DNA from: G016756615 sp035556195
GTDB taxonomy: Bacteria; Pseudomonadota; Alphaproteobacteria; Rhizobiales; Rhizobiaceae
Length of the DNA stretch: 64,000 nucleotides
Direction: 5' to 3'
NCBI GenBank assembly: GCA_035556195.1
Contig: DATMFK010000013.1
Location: forward strand, 62,001 to 126,000
Each line of letters begins with the position of its first letter. The stretch's first letter is position 1. Below, piece after piece: positions 26,061 to 34,625 of this stretch. The notes beneath the pieces were generated by a model. It worked only from the letters and a program-made list of their open reading frames with translations, was not told where the DNA came from and did not search any database. The translations under genes were made by a program, and so were the position numbers.

Positions 26061-27377
26061 TCAGCGCACGCCGCACCAGTCGATGATCGTGGCCGCGAGC
26101 GTCTTCGTCGTCTCCTCGAGCGACGCAATGTCGACATATTCGTCGGTGCCGTGGAAGCCGTCGCCACTGGCCCCGCAGATCACGGCGTCCACCCCGGCCC
26201 CGGCATAATGAGCGGCATCGGCCACGGCGACGAAGCCCGCGATCTTCGGTTTGCCGCCAGCCTCGGTCCGCCGCTTGAACAGCGATTGCACGACGGGATG
26301 GTCGGGAGAAGTATCCATGGGCGGGAAATGCAGCCCGCCCAATTCCCACTCGACCTTGATAGGATGTTCCTGCAGCCACAGGTCCTGTTGGCAGAAATGG
26401 TGGACGAAGGCTTCGAACTCGGCCCGGATCTCCTTGCTGGTCTGGTTGGGCAGGAACTTGTAGTCGAGATCGATGACCGCCACGTCCGGGATGATGGCCG
26501 GGTTGGTCATGATCAGCGGCAGGCCGTCCGGTCCGAGGCCGGCGCCGCCACGGATGACGCCGACATTGATGGTGTTCATCCCCGGTGGCAATAACGGGTG
26601 CTGGCGCAGCCGGCAGCGTGAGCTCTCGAATTGGCGAAGCGCCTCGATGAAGCGGGCGGCGATATCGATGGCGTTGGCTGCCGGACGCAGGCGGCCCGGC
26701 TCGTCGCGTTGCGGCCAGATCTCGTTGTAGCGCCAGGCCGAATGTCCCTGGCGGCCGGTGATCGTGACGCGGATCCATTCCAGGCCTCCCTCGCAGGGCT
26801 GGATCTCGCCCCAGCTCGGCTCGGTTATGATCGCCGCCTTTCCCAGATGGCCGCGCCTTACCGCGTCGATGGCTCCGAAGCCCCCCGCTTCCTCATCGAC
26901 CACCGAATGGATGGACACCCTGCCGTCGAGCTCGATGCCCGCCCTGCGGATGGCTCGCACAGCGGCGATTGCCGCGGCGACGCCGCTCTTCATGTCGACG
27001 GCGCCGCGACCATAGAGCCTGCCGTCCTTGATATCGCCGCCGAACGGATCGACCGTCCACGCCGAGCGCTCGCCGACCGGCACGACGTCGATATGGCCGC
27101 AGAGAAGAAGGCTGCGCTTCTCCGATCCGCTGAGATCGCCCACCACATTGGGCCTGTTGTCGAACACGTCCCAGCGATTGACGGACATATCGAGCGCTTT
27201 TAGCTCCCGCTCGACGACATCCTGCACCGCACTTTCACGATTCTGCTCGGGATCTGCCACGAATTTTGGATTGACGGACGGGATGCGCACCAGTTCCTGC
27301 GTGAGGCTGGTGGCGTAGTCCCGATCCTCGTCAAGAGCCTTCCATGCCGCGCTGACAGCAGCTTCGGTACTGGTCAT
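26061..27377 (-). CDS. M20-family metallopeptidase (ArgE/DapE/CPG2-like)
   Basis: A 438-aa zinc amidohydrolase. Metal-binding motifs are visible: SLLLCGHIDVVPVGE (first His and Asp), LYGRGAVDMKSG (bridging Asp), SVVDEEAGGFGA (catalytic Glu pair). The lid domain has the ITGRQGHSAW loop. It hydrolyses the amide bond of an N-acyl amino acid or small peptide in the cytoplasm. It sits 37 bp upstream of the binding-protein gene on the same strand and is likely in the same transcript. Confidence 0.88.
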   Translation of the reverse strand: MTSTEAAVSAAWKALDEDRDYATSLTQELVRIPSVNPKFVADPEQNRESAVQDVVERELKALDMSVNRWDVFDNRPNVVGDLSGSEKRSLLLCGHIDVVPVGERSAWTVDPFGGDIKDGRLYGRGAVDMKSGVAAAIAAVRAIRRAGIELDGRVSIHSVVDEEAGGFGAIDAVRRGHLGKAAIITEPSWGEIQPCEGGLEWIRVTITGRQGHSAWRYNEIWPQRDEPGRLRPAANAIDIAARFIEALRQFESSRCRLRQHPLLPPGMNTINVGVIRGGAGLGPDGLPLIMTNPAIIPDVAVIDLDYKFLPNQTSKEIRAEFEAFVHHFCQQDLWLQEHPIKVEWELGGLHFPPMDTSPDHPVVQSLFKRRTEAGGKPKIAGFVAVADAAHYAGAGVDAVICGASGDGFHGTDEYVDIASLEETTKTLAATIIDWCGVR

Positions 27378-27403
27378 CTGGTGCCTCCCTTCAAATACAT
27401 CGC

Positions 27404-28069
27404 TCAGCGGCCGATAGGCCCGGCGGAGATTTCCTCGATCAAGGCGTCGGTCGAAACCTGACGGCAATAGCCCTTGATGGCGCGCAGCGTGTTGTCGTGG
27501 CGCTCCTGGCTGTATGTGGCGCAGGCATCCGGAACGAGCGTCACCAGATAGCCGAGATCGCAGGCATCGCGGATGGCGGATTCGACGCATTGGTCGGTGA
27601 CGAGGCCGCAAAGGACGAGCTGCTTCACGCCGAGATTGCGCAGCAAATAGTCGATGTGGGTGGACACGAAGACGCTCGAAGACGACTTGGGCAACACGAT
27701 TTCGTCGTCGCCCGGCGCGATCTCGTCGATCACCTTGCCGTCCCAGGACCCCTTGGGCACATGGAAGCCGGTTATCTTGTAGTCCAGGCTCCGGTCGCGG
27801 CCGTCCTTGGTCAGGCTCTCGATCGTAGTGTACAGCACTTCGATGCCTGCCGCCCGGAACGCCTTCTGCAGGCGCTGCATGTTCGGAATGGCAAGGGTTG
27901 CCAACCGGTCGAAATAGTACCCGTACTTGGCGGCAATCTCGGAGTCGGGCACGTCCTTGAACTCGCCACCGTCGCGACGGACAGAGAAGTTCTGAACGTC
28001 GATGAACAGCAGGGCCGACGCCTCAGGGTCGAGCGGGATCTCGCGCGTATCGGGAAAATGTCTGGCCAT
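27404..28069 (-). CDS. Isochorismatase-family cysteine hydrolase
   Basis: A 221-aa hydrolase with Asp in LLFIDVQNFS, Lys in the KSSSSVFVSTHIDYLLR segment and the catalytic Cys in LVLCGLVTDQCVESAIRDA. This triad is shared by nicotinamidase, N-carbamoylsarcosine amidohydrolase and ureidoacrylate hydrolase. Two starts (28069, 28078) are possible near a GAGGGA. It overlaps the upstream formylglutamate amidohydrolase gene, so the three hydrolases of this strand are one unit. A carbamoyl or amide substrate fits the context. Confidence 0.85.
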   Translation of the reverse strand: MARHFPDTREIPLDPEASALLFIDVQNFSVRRDGGEFKDVPDSEIAAKYGYYFDRLATLAIPNMQRLQKAFRAAGIEVLYTTIESLTKDGRDRSLDYKITGFHVPKGSWDGKVIDEIAPGDDEIVLPKSSSSVFVSTHIDYLLRNLGVKQLVLCGLVTDQCVESAIRDACDLGYLVTLVPDACATYSQERHDNTLRAIKGYCRQVSTDALIEEISAGPIGR

Positions 28070-28937
28070 GGACGGCATGTCCCTCGTCTTTGATCGCCGC
28101 GGCGAGCGCCTCGGCGACGAGCGTTGCCCATCGCGCCTGGCCGCTGCCATCGGCGATCAGATCGTTGCGGATTTCGAGTAGCAGATGCGGAATCCCGCGC
28201 GCCTCGCCATGCACGGGGATAGTGTAGTCCGACGTGTCGTCGACGATATAGGGCTGGTTCGCAGCTGCCGGAACGTCGGGATTTCGCTCGCGGAACGCCC
28301 AGAGAAAGCGGTCGGCAAGCCGTCGGTCGCGATTGAAGAGCACACCCAGGTGCCAGGGTCGCGGTGCTCCACCGGCCAGCTGCGGCGTGAAGCTGTGGAC
28401 CGCGACCAGGACTGTCGTCTTGCCGGAGCGCCGCTCAAGTACCCCGGCCAGCGCCTCGTGAAAGGGTCGATGGATTTCCTCGAAGCGCCGACGCCTCGCG
28501 CTTGGGCTCAATCCGGCATTGGACGGCACTGCAGTACCGTCGCTGATTTCAGGAAAGCAGTCCGGAGCGTCGAAGGGACGGTTGCAGTCGACCACGAGCC
28601 GGCTGTAGCGCTGGAGGACCAACGGCGCGTCCAGAAGGGCCGACAAGTGACGCGACACCCGTTCCGCTCCGACGTCCCAGGCGATGTGCCGCTCCATGTC
28701 GGCCGGAGAGACGCCAAGGTCCCCGATGCGAGCCGGAACGGCGCGTCCTGCATGCTCGCAGGAGAGGACGACGGCCGAGGGACCTTCCCCGTTTACGAGT
28801 TCGACCGGATGAGGGTCGCTCGGTGCCAACAACCTCGTCAAAGCATCTTCTGACTGCAACGTGCTCCCCGGAGCCCTGCCGATCAGGATCGATCGAATGG
28901 CGGCCTTGCCTGGAAAGGAAAGAAATTTTTCTATCAT
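28023..28937 (-). CDS. N-formylglutamate amidohydrolase family protein
   Basis: A 304-aa predicted zinc-dependent amidohydrolase. Family motifs are VLSCEHAGRAVP near residue 60, IAWDVGAERVSRHL, LVVDCNRPFDAPD and VAVHSFTPQ, which carry the metal-binding residues. It may release formate from N-formyl-glutamate, or act on related N-acyl compounds. ATG 28937 follows AGGA; TTG 28859 after GGGGAG is an alternative and would give 278 aa. It is the first gene of the hydrolase-transport operon and diverges from the RpiR gene. Confidence 0.85.
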   Translation of the reverse strand: MIEKFLSFPGKAAIRSILIGRAPGSTLQSEDALTRLLAPSDPHPVELVNGEGPSAVVLSCEHAGRAVPARIGDLGVSPADMERHIAWDVGAERVSRHLSALLDAPLVLQRYSRLVVDCNRPFDAPDCFPEISDGTAVPSNAGLSPSARRRRFEEIHRPFHEALAGVLERRSGKTTVLVAVHSFTPQLAGGAPRPWHLGVLFNRDRRLADRFLWAFRERNPDVPAAANQPYIVDDTSDYTIPVHGEARGIPHLLLEIRNDLIADGSGQARWATLVAEALAAAIKDEGHAVHGQTFSRYARDPARP

Positions 28938-29019
28938 AGTCAATCCTGATTTTCGATTTGACTATTTTTTTTCAAAACAGATAATGCCGCCGGGGAACCT
29001 GACAGAGAACAACAGCACC

Positions 29020-29886
29020 ATGACCGTGCGTGAAACGATCCGGCGTGAGACGGCGAAGCTGACCGCCAGCGAGCGCAAGATCGCCCACGCGGTGCTGGCG
29101 GATTACCCCTTCAGCGGCATTCAGACGATCCAGGAGCTGGCCGAGCGGACGGGCGTGAGCGCCCCCTCGATCACACGCTTCGTCAGCAAGATAGGCTTTG
29201 CCGGCTATCAGGAATTCCAGCGGCAACTGATCGGAGAGTTGCGGGAGGGACGGCGTTCGCCGCTCGACCTGAAAGCCACCGAAAGGGTTTCCGACGGCGA
29301 TTTCCTCGCCGACTATACGCGACGCGCCTCCGTCCTGCTCGCCGACATGGCCACTGCCGTGCCCCAGGAGCAGTTCGATCGCATCCTCAAGCTGTTGTCG
29401 GATCCCTCGCGCAACATCTTCCTGCTCGGCGGCCGCATCAGCGATACGGTCGCGGGCCTCCTGTCGCGCCATCTGCGGCAGATCCGGCCGAGAATCCATC
29501 ATTTGTCCCCCAACCCGGAACAGTGGCCGGATCAGCTCCTGAATATGCGCAGGCAGGACGTTTTCGTCTTGTTCGATTTCCGCCGTTATCAGCCTGACTT
29601 GGCAAGACTTGCCGAGGTGGTCGCGAACAAACGCCATTCGACGATCGTGCTGATCACCGACAGGTGGATGTCGCCGATCGCCCGATACAGCGACCATGTG
29701 GTTGCCTTGCCGATCGAGAACGACACGGCCTGGGACACTGCGATCTGCGCGGTGGCGTTCGTCGAAGCGCTGATCGTCAAGGTTTCGCAGGCCGATTGGC
29801 CCGCCACAAAGACACGTATCGAGGCCTGGGACGAATTGCGTCTTTCGCCGCCGGTTTCAAAGAACGGGGAACGGGATGACTCGTGA
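29020..29886 (+). CDS. RpiR/MurR family transcriptional regulator
   Basis: A 288-aa regulator with an N-terminal HTH (LTASERKIAHAVL to VSAPSITRFVSKIGFAGYQEF) and a C-terminal SIS-like domain that usually binds a phosphosugar or related ligand. It is divergent from the formylglutamate amidohydrolase operon across an AT-rich 82-bp region and overlaps the following ligase gene by 11 bp. It therefore probably controls both directions. An alternative start at 28984 is in frame. Confidence 0.88.
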   Translation: MTVRETIRRETAKLTASERKIAHAVLADYPFSGIQTIQELAERTGVSAPSITRFVSKIGFAGYQEFQRQLIGELREGRRSPLDLKATERVSDGDFLADYTRRASVLLADMATAVPQEQFDRILKLLSDPSRNIFLLGGRISDTVAGLLSRHLRQIRPRIHHLSPNPEQWPDQLLNMRRQDVFVLFDFRRYQPDLARLAEVVANKRHSTIVLITDRWMSPIARYSDHVVALPIENDTAWDTAICAVAFVEALIVKVSQADWPATKTRIEAWDELRLSPPVSKNGERDDS

Positions 29887-31180
29887 GGAAATGATCATCG
29901 CTTGCTGCACGGACCTGGCGGGCAAGGTGCGTGGCAAGGCTTTTCCCGCCGTCCAGTTCGACAAACGTTTGAAGCGCGGCGTCGGATGGACGCCGACCAA
30001 CGTGCAGATCACCTGTTTCGACACCATCGCCGAAAGCCCCTTCGGCTCGCTCGGCGATCTCGTGCTGATCCCCGACGATGCCGCCCATGTGCGCGTCGAG
30101 CTCGAGGGCGGGATTGAGCACTTTGCGCTTGGCGACATTCGTCACACCGACGGAAGACCTTGGGAATTCTGCACACGGTCGATCCTGAAAGGCGCGCTGG
30201 ACCGTTTGAACAGGGTTGCCGGTGTCACTCTATTCGGCGCGTTCGAGCATGAGTTCCAGTTTCGCAACGGATCGAGCCCGCTGGGGGACGCCTTCTCGAC
30301 GGCGAGCTTCCGGGCCGAACGCAAGCTGGCGGAAACGCTCGTCGCGGCAATGCGCGCCGCCGGGCTGGAACCCGACACCTTCATGAAGGAGTACGGGACC
30401 GGCCAGTACGAAGTAACGATGGGGCCCTCGCGCGGCGTGGCTATCGCAGACCAATCGACCATCCTGCGTGAACTGCTGCGCGCGATCCTGGCGCAGTCGG
30501 GGCGTGAGGTGACGTTCACGCCCATCCGGAATCCCGCCGGCGTCGGCAACGGTGTGCACGTCCATCTGAGCTTCCTCCGCGGAGAGCAACCGGCCACTTG
30601 GGATCCCAATGGCAAGCATGAGCTCTCAACGCTTGCCGGACAGTTCATCGCCGGCATCCTGAAATATCTCGATTCGATCGTGGCGCTGACCGCACCCAGC
30701 GCGATTTCCTATCTCAGGCTGACCCCCCATCGCTGGAGCGCGGCCTTCAACAATCTGGGCTTCCGAGACCGCGAGGCATCGGTGCGCATCTGCCCTGTCT
30801 CGGACCTGAGCGACGTCGCCAAAGCGGCCCAGTTCAACTTCGAGTTTCGTGCGGCCGACGCCTCCGCCAGCCCTCATCTGCAGCTTGCGGCGATCGTTCA
30901 TGCCGGCGTGCAAGGCATCGAGGAAGGGCTCCCGACGCCCGATGCCACTACCGAGGATCTGTCGCTGCTCGAGCGGGACGCGCTCAAGGCCCGGGGCGTC
31001 GTGCGCCTGCCCGAGTCACTGCCGGAGGCGCTCGAGCGCTTTGCCCGCAACAGCACGGTCACTGGGTGGTTTCCGGAAGGCTTCGCCGACGTCTATCTCA
31101 AGCACAAGCATGGAGAGATAGCGTTCCTCGAGGGCAAGACCGAGTCGGAGGTCTGCGGCTTGTACGAGCAGACCTATTGA
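29876..31180 (+). CDS. Glutamine synthetase family protein (GS-like ligase)
   Basis: A 434-aa GS-fold enzyme of the GlnA/PuuA superfamily. The ATP/metal-binding stretches FGAFEHEFQF, YGTGQYEVTMGPS and GNGVHVHLSF are present, as are LRLTPHRWSAAFN and the C-terminal ASPHLQLAAIVHAGV, in the expected order. It could ligate an amine to glutamate (gamma-glutamylation), not necessarily ammonia. It overlaps the RpiR gene by 11 bp and is followed by an M20 amidohydrolase, an arrangement typical of gamma-glutamylated-intermediate catabolism. Confidence 0.88.
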   Translation: MTREEMIIACCTDLAGKVRGKAFPAVQFDKRLKRGVGWTPTNVQITCFDTIAESPFGSLGDLVLIPDDAAHVRVELEGGIEHFALGDIRHTDGRPWEFCTRSILKGALDRLNRVAGVTLFGAFEHEFQFRNGSSPLGDAFSTASFRAERKLAETLVAAMRAAGLEPDTFMKEYGTGQYEVTMGPSRGVAIADQSTILRELLRAILAQSGREVTFTPIRNPAGVGNGVHVHLSFLRGEQPATWDPNGKHELSTLAGQFIAGILKYLDSIVALTAPSAISYLRLTPHRWSAAFNNLGFRDREASVRICPVSDLSDVAKAAQFNFEFRAADASASPHLQLAAIVHAGVQGIEEGLPTPDATTEDLSLLERDALKARGVVRLPESLPEALERFARNSTVTGWFPEGFADVYLKHKHGEIAFLEGKTESEVCGLYEQTY

Positions 31181-31233
31181 GCTTCCCGCGACGGGCGCGT
31201 CTGCATCGGCGCTAGGTTTGGAAGGAGGAGAAC

Positions 31234-32448
31234 ATGAGCCATTCATTGACCATAGAAAAGGATTTCGTCGACGACGTCGTGGGGTGGCGCCGGCATCTTC
31301 ACGCCCATCCTGAGACGGCCTTCGAGGAAAACGGGACGGCCGACTTCGTCGCCAAGAAGCTCGAGGAGTTCGGGGTCGAAGTCCATCGTGGAATAGGAGA
31401 GACGGGCATTGTCGGCACCTTGAAGCGGGGCACGAGCCCCGTTGCAGTGGGCCTGCGCGCGGATATGGACGCCCTGTTCATCCACGAGCAGAACCGGTTC
31501 GACTATCGCTCGAAGGTGGACGGGAAGATGCACGCATGCGGCCATGACGGGCATACCGCGATGCTGCTCGGGGCCGCCCGGTATCTTGCGGAGAGGGGCG
31601 AATTCGACGGCACTGTGCGGTTCATCTTCCAGCCGGCGGAAGAGACCGGGGATGAGCGGTGCGGCGGCAATGCGATGGTCAAGGACGGTCTGTTCGAGAG
31701 ATTTCCGGTCGATGCCGTCTTTGGCCTGCATAATTGGCCCGGCCTTCCCGCCGGAAGCTTCCAGATGCGCTCCGGCCCGATGCTCGCCTCGATCGACACG
31801 TTCGAGTTCTCGATCGGCAGCCAGCTGGCCCATCCGGCTTCGCAGTTCGTCGTTCCGGACCCGCTTCTCATCGCGACAAGGATCGTGCAGGACATGCACG
31901 CCTACAAGGCGCGGTATCTCAATCCGGCCGAGCCCGTCGTCCTCTCGATCACGCAGTTTCAGAGCGGCAATCCCGCGGATCGGCAGGGCGTGCACGTCAC
32001 GCCCGACAAGGCGGTCGTTCGCGGCACGCTCTACACCCTCAACGATGCGGTGCGCGACGATTTCGAAACCGGGTTGGAGAAGATCGTCCGCCACGCCGCC
32101 GAAGCGGCGGATGCCAGCCACACATTCGCGTTCGAGCGCGGTTATCCCGTGCTGCGCAATACTGTCGAGGCAACACAGTTCGCCGCCTCTGTGGCCAGAG
32201 ATCTCGTGGGTCCTCAGCTTGTGGACGACACGATGCAGCCTTTGATGGGCGCGGAGGACTTCGCTTTCATGCTCGGCAGCGTTCCTGGATGTTATGTGTT
32301 TCTCGGCGCGCATCGCGAAGGTGAGGCACCGCGCCAGCTTCACAACCCTAGCTACGACTTCAACGACGACATCATACCGACCGGGATTCGGTATTGGGCC
32401 ACGTTAGCGCAACGGTATCTGAGCGACGCAGCCTCCAAACGCATGTGA
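31234..32448 (+). CDS. M20D amidohydrolase (hippurate/IAA-amino acid hydrolase type)
   Basis: A 404-aa zinc amidohydrolase. Residues 17-45 contain WRRHLHAHPETAFEE, and the metal-binding Cys/His appear in MHACGHDGHTAMLLGAA and FIFQPAEETGDE, with the C-terminal MGAEDFAFML. Unlike most relatives the lid loop lacks GGHAA and reads IGSQLAHPASQFV. It cleaves N-acyl amino acids. A GGAAGGAGGAG ribosome-binding site precedes ATG 31234, and the gene follows the GS-like ligase by 53 bp. Confidence 0.9.
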   Translation: MSHSLTIEKDFVDDVVGWRRHLHAHPETAFEENGTADFVAKKLEEFGVEVHRGIGETGIVGTLKRGTSPVAVGLRADMDALFIHEQNRFDYRSKVDGKMHACGHDGHTAMLLGAARYLAERGEFDGTVRFIFQPAEETGDERCGGNAMVKDGLFERFPVDAVFGLHNWPGLPAGSFQMRSGPMLASIDTFEFSIGSQLAHPASQFVVPDPLLIATRIVQDMHAYKARYLNPAEPVVLSITQFQSGNPADRQGVHVTPDKAVVRGTLYTLNDAVRDDFETGLEKIVRHAAEAADASHTFAFERGYPVLRNTVEATQFAASVARDLVGPQLVDDTMQPLMGAEDFAFMLGSVPGCYVFLGAHREGEAPRQLHNPSYDFNDDIIPTGIRYWATLAQRYLSDAASKRM

Positions 32449-32461
32449 GGGGCAAAGATAG

Positions 32462-32551
32462 GGTGTGACAGCGGTAGAGCCGAAACGGCCCCTCGACATC
32501 GTCGAGCCGCTCGCCCTTGGCCTCCTGGCGGGAATCGAATGAGCCAGCGAT
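32462..32551 (-). pseudogene. sdhB fragment (about 90 bp, decayed)
   Basis: On the minus strand this stretch aligns with sdhB positions 33914-34002, with about 11 substitutions in 89 bases and one inserted base. It encodes a version of SdhB residues around GERLDNLEDPFRLYRCHT (here GERLDDVEGPFRLYRCHT), including one Fe-S cluster cysteine. The rest of sdhB is absent here. It is a non-functional fossil, separated from intact sdhB by the GT4 gene. Confidence 0.75.
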
Positions 32552-32646
32552 CGTCATGGTTTCGCCGGCAGAATCGAGGCCTGCGAAGAGTTGCGGCCGT
32601 GAAACCCTTCTGCGCCAAGTCCACCGACCACGGCGCTTAGCCGCCC

Positions 32647-33726
32647 CTACATCCCACCCAGCCGCGCGGTGCGCCGATAAAGCCCCAGGCACTCGGCGGC
32701 GATCGCTTCAGGCGAAAATCGGTCGGCGATCCGCTGGCGACCGGCCGCGCCCATGCGCGTGCGCCGATCGGGATCGGTGGCAAGCGCCGCGATTGCCAGC
32801 TTCCAATGCATGGGGTCGGCAGGCAGCGCCAGGCCCGATACCTCATTCTCGACAATGTCGCCCGTTCCACCGACATTCATGCTAAGGACTGGGACCGACC
32901 GCGACATCGCTTCGGCGATCGCCAGGCCGAAGGATTCGCCCGGCATCTGGGTGGGGGTCGCATAAAGGTCGAAGGCCGGCATGAGGTCGCGAGCGTTGGC
33001 GATCTGCCCAACCAGCTTCAGACGGTCGCCACCGGCCTCCCTCAGCCGCCTCAATTCCGCCTCGTCCCGCGTCGCCCCGACGACGACGAGCACGAAGGGA
33101 GGCCCCAGCCGGCGCACCACATCCGCAAGGAAAGGCAGGTTCTTGATCGGACGGATGGCGCAGACTGTGCCGACGGCAAAGTCCTTGGGGCCGATGCCGA
33201 GCCGCGCGCGCAGCGCAGCGCGGTCCACGCCGTTCCCTTCCGGCAGCTCGATCGCATGGTGAAGCACCGCCACGCGTGAGGGCGAGATGCAGCGCCGGAG
33301 GAGCTTCCCACCCATCCAGTTGTTGACCATGGCGTGGGAGGGGACGACGAGCTTGTCCACGCGCCGGTTGAAATAGGTTTTCCAGTCGAACGGGTTGAGA
33401 AGGTTGAGCCCCCCGATCGCCCCATGATCGAAGAGCACCGGCACGCCCGGTTGACCTTCAAGGGCCTTCATGACGGCCAGCGCCACCGGGCGTCCGGTTG
33501 CAATATGCACGAGGTCCGGCCGGAAGGCGGCGACCGCGTCGGCGATCGGCTGCGTGATCTTGCCGCTCGGGAAATAGCGCCCGAACTTCCGCGCAAGTCT
33601 GGACCCCTTCTCGTTGCGAAGCTCGGACAACACCACATGGCGGAACGTGACGCCTCCGGTCTCCAGCACGCGGAACACCGCATGATTGAGAACCTTCGCT
33701 CCTTCCGAAACAAGGAGGACCTTCAT
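32647..33726 (-). CDS. Glycosyltransferase family 4 (GT-B fold)
   Basis: A 359-aa GT4-type enzyme. The acceptor domain starts MKVLLVSEGAKVLNHAVFRV, the donor domain contains FAVGTVCAIRPIKNLPFL and the sugar-nucleotide motif PGESFGLAIAEAMSRSVPVL (E-x7-E). It would build a cell-surface polysaccharide or LPS. It is flanked by an sdhB fragment and intact sdhB, on the same strand but not co-functional, suggesting insertion during a rearrangement. Confidence 0.88.
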   Translation of the reverse strand: MKVLLVSEGAKVLNHAVFRVLETGGVTFRHVVLSELRNEKGSRLARKFGRYFPSGKITQPIADAVAAFRPDLVHIATGRPVALAVMKALEGQPGVPVLFDHGAIGGLNLLNPFDWKTYFNRRVDKLVVPSHAMVNNWMGGKLLRRCISPSRVAVLHHAIELPEGNGVDRAALRARLGIGPKDFAVGTVCAIRPIKNLPFLADVVRRLGPPFVLVVVGATRDEAELRRLREAGGDRLKLVGQIANARDLMPAFDLYATPTQMPGESFGLAIAEAMSRSVPVLSMNVGGTGDIVENEVSGLALPADPMHWKLAIAALATDPDRRTRMGAAGRQRIADRFSPEAIAAECLGLYRRTARLGGM

Positions 33727-33820
33727 CGCAGCATCACTCGGGTGGCGATTGTCGCAGGGGACCGATTCCGAATCGGAAATCGCTTCGCCGAAGCTCGGCA
33801 CAAGGCCTCGGCGCAGCCGA

Positions 33821-34600
33821 TCAGACGCGCCGCTCCACCATCATCTTCTTGATCTCGGCGATCGCCTTGGCCGGGTTCAAGCCCTTCGGGCAGGTCTGCG
33901 CGCAGTTCATGATGGTGTGGCAGCGGTAGAGCCGGAACGGATCCTCGAGATTGTCGAGCCGCTCGCCGGTCGCCTCGTCGCGGGAATCGATGAGCCAGCG
34001 ATAGGCCTGAAGCAGCACCGCAGGCCCGAGATAGCGTTCCCCGTTCCACCAATAGCTCGGGCATGAGGTCTGGCAGCAGAAGCACAGGATGCACTCGTAG
34101 AGCCCGTCGAGCTTCTGGCGATCTTCATGGCTCTGGCGCCATTCCTTGGCCGGCTCCGGCGACACCGTCTTCAGCCATGGCTCGATCGAGGTGAGCTGGG
34201 CGTAGGGAACCGTCAGGTCCGGCACGAGGTCCTTGACGACCGGCATGTGCGGCAGCGGATAGACCTTCACCGCTCCCGATATGTCATCCATGCCCTTCGT
34301 GCAGGCCAGCGTGTTGGACCCGTCGATGTTCATGGCGCAGGAGCCGCAGATTCCCTCGCGGCAGGAGCGGCGCAAGGTCAGCGTCGGGTCGACCTTGTTC
34401 TTGATCCATAGCAGCGCATCCAGCACCATCGGCCCGCAATCGTCGATGTCGACGAAATAGGTGTCGATGCGCGGGTTCTCGCCGTCGTCCGGCGACCAGC
34501 GATAGATGCGGTATTCGCGAAGGTTCGTCGCGCCCTCCGGCTTCGGCCAGGTCTTGCCGGTCCGGATCTGCGAATTCTTGGGAAGGGTGAGTTCGACCAT
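33821..34600 (-). CDS. sdhB: Succinate dehydrogenase iron-sulfur subunit
   Basis: A 259-aa subunit carrying three Fe-S clusters: the 2Fe-2S CREGICGSC...LAC, the 4Fe-4S CILCFCCQTSC, and the 3Fe-4S CHTIMNCAQTCPKG. It passes electrons from FAD to ubiquinone via SdhCD in complex II of the TCA cycle and respiratory chain. It lies 25 bp downstream of sdhA. Full length for the family. Confidence 0.97.
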   Translation of the reverse strand: MVELTLPKNSQIRTGKTWPKPEGATNLREYRIYRWSPDDGENPRIDTYFVDIDDCGPMVLDALLWIKNKVDPTLTLRRSCREGICGSCAMNIDGSNTLACTKGMDDISGAVKVYPLPHMPVVKDLVPDLTVPYAQLTSIEPWLKTVSPEPAKEWRQSHEDRQKLDGLYECILCFCCQTSCPSYWWNGERYLGPAVLLQAYRWLIDSRDEATGERLDNLEDPFRLYRCHTIMNCAQTCPKGLNPAKAIAEIKKMMVERRV

Positions 34601-34625
34601 TAGAACATCCTCTCGGCGGGTGCGC

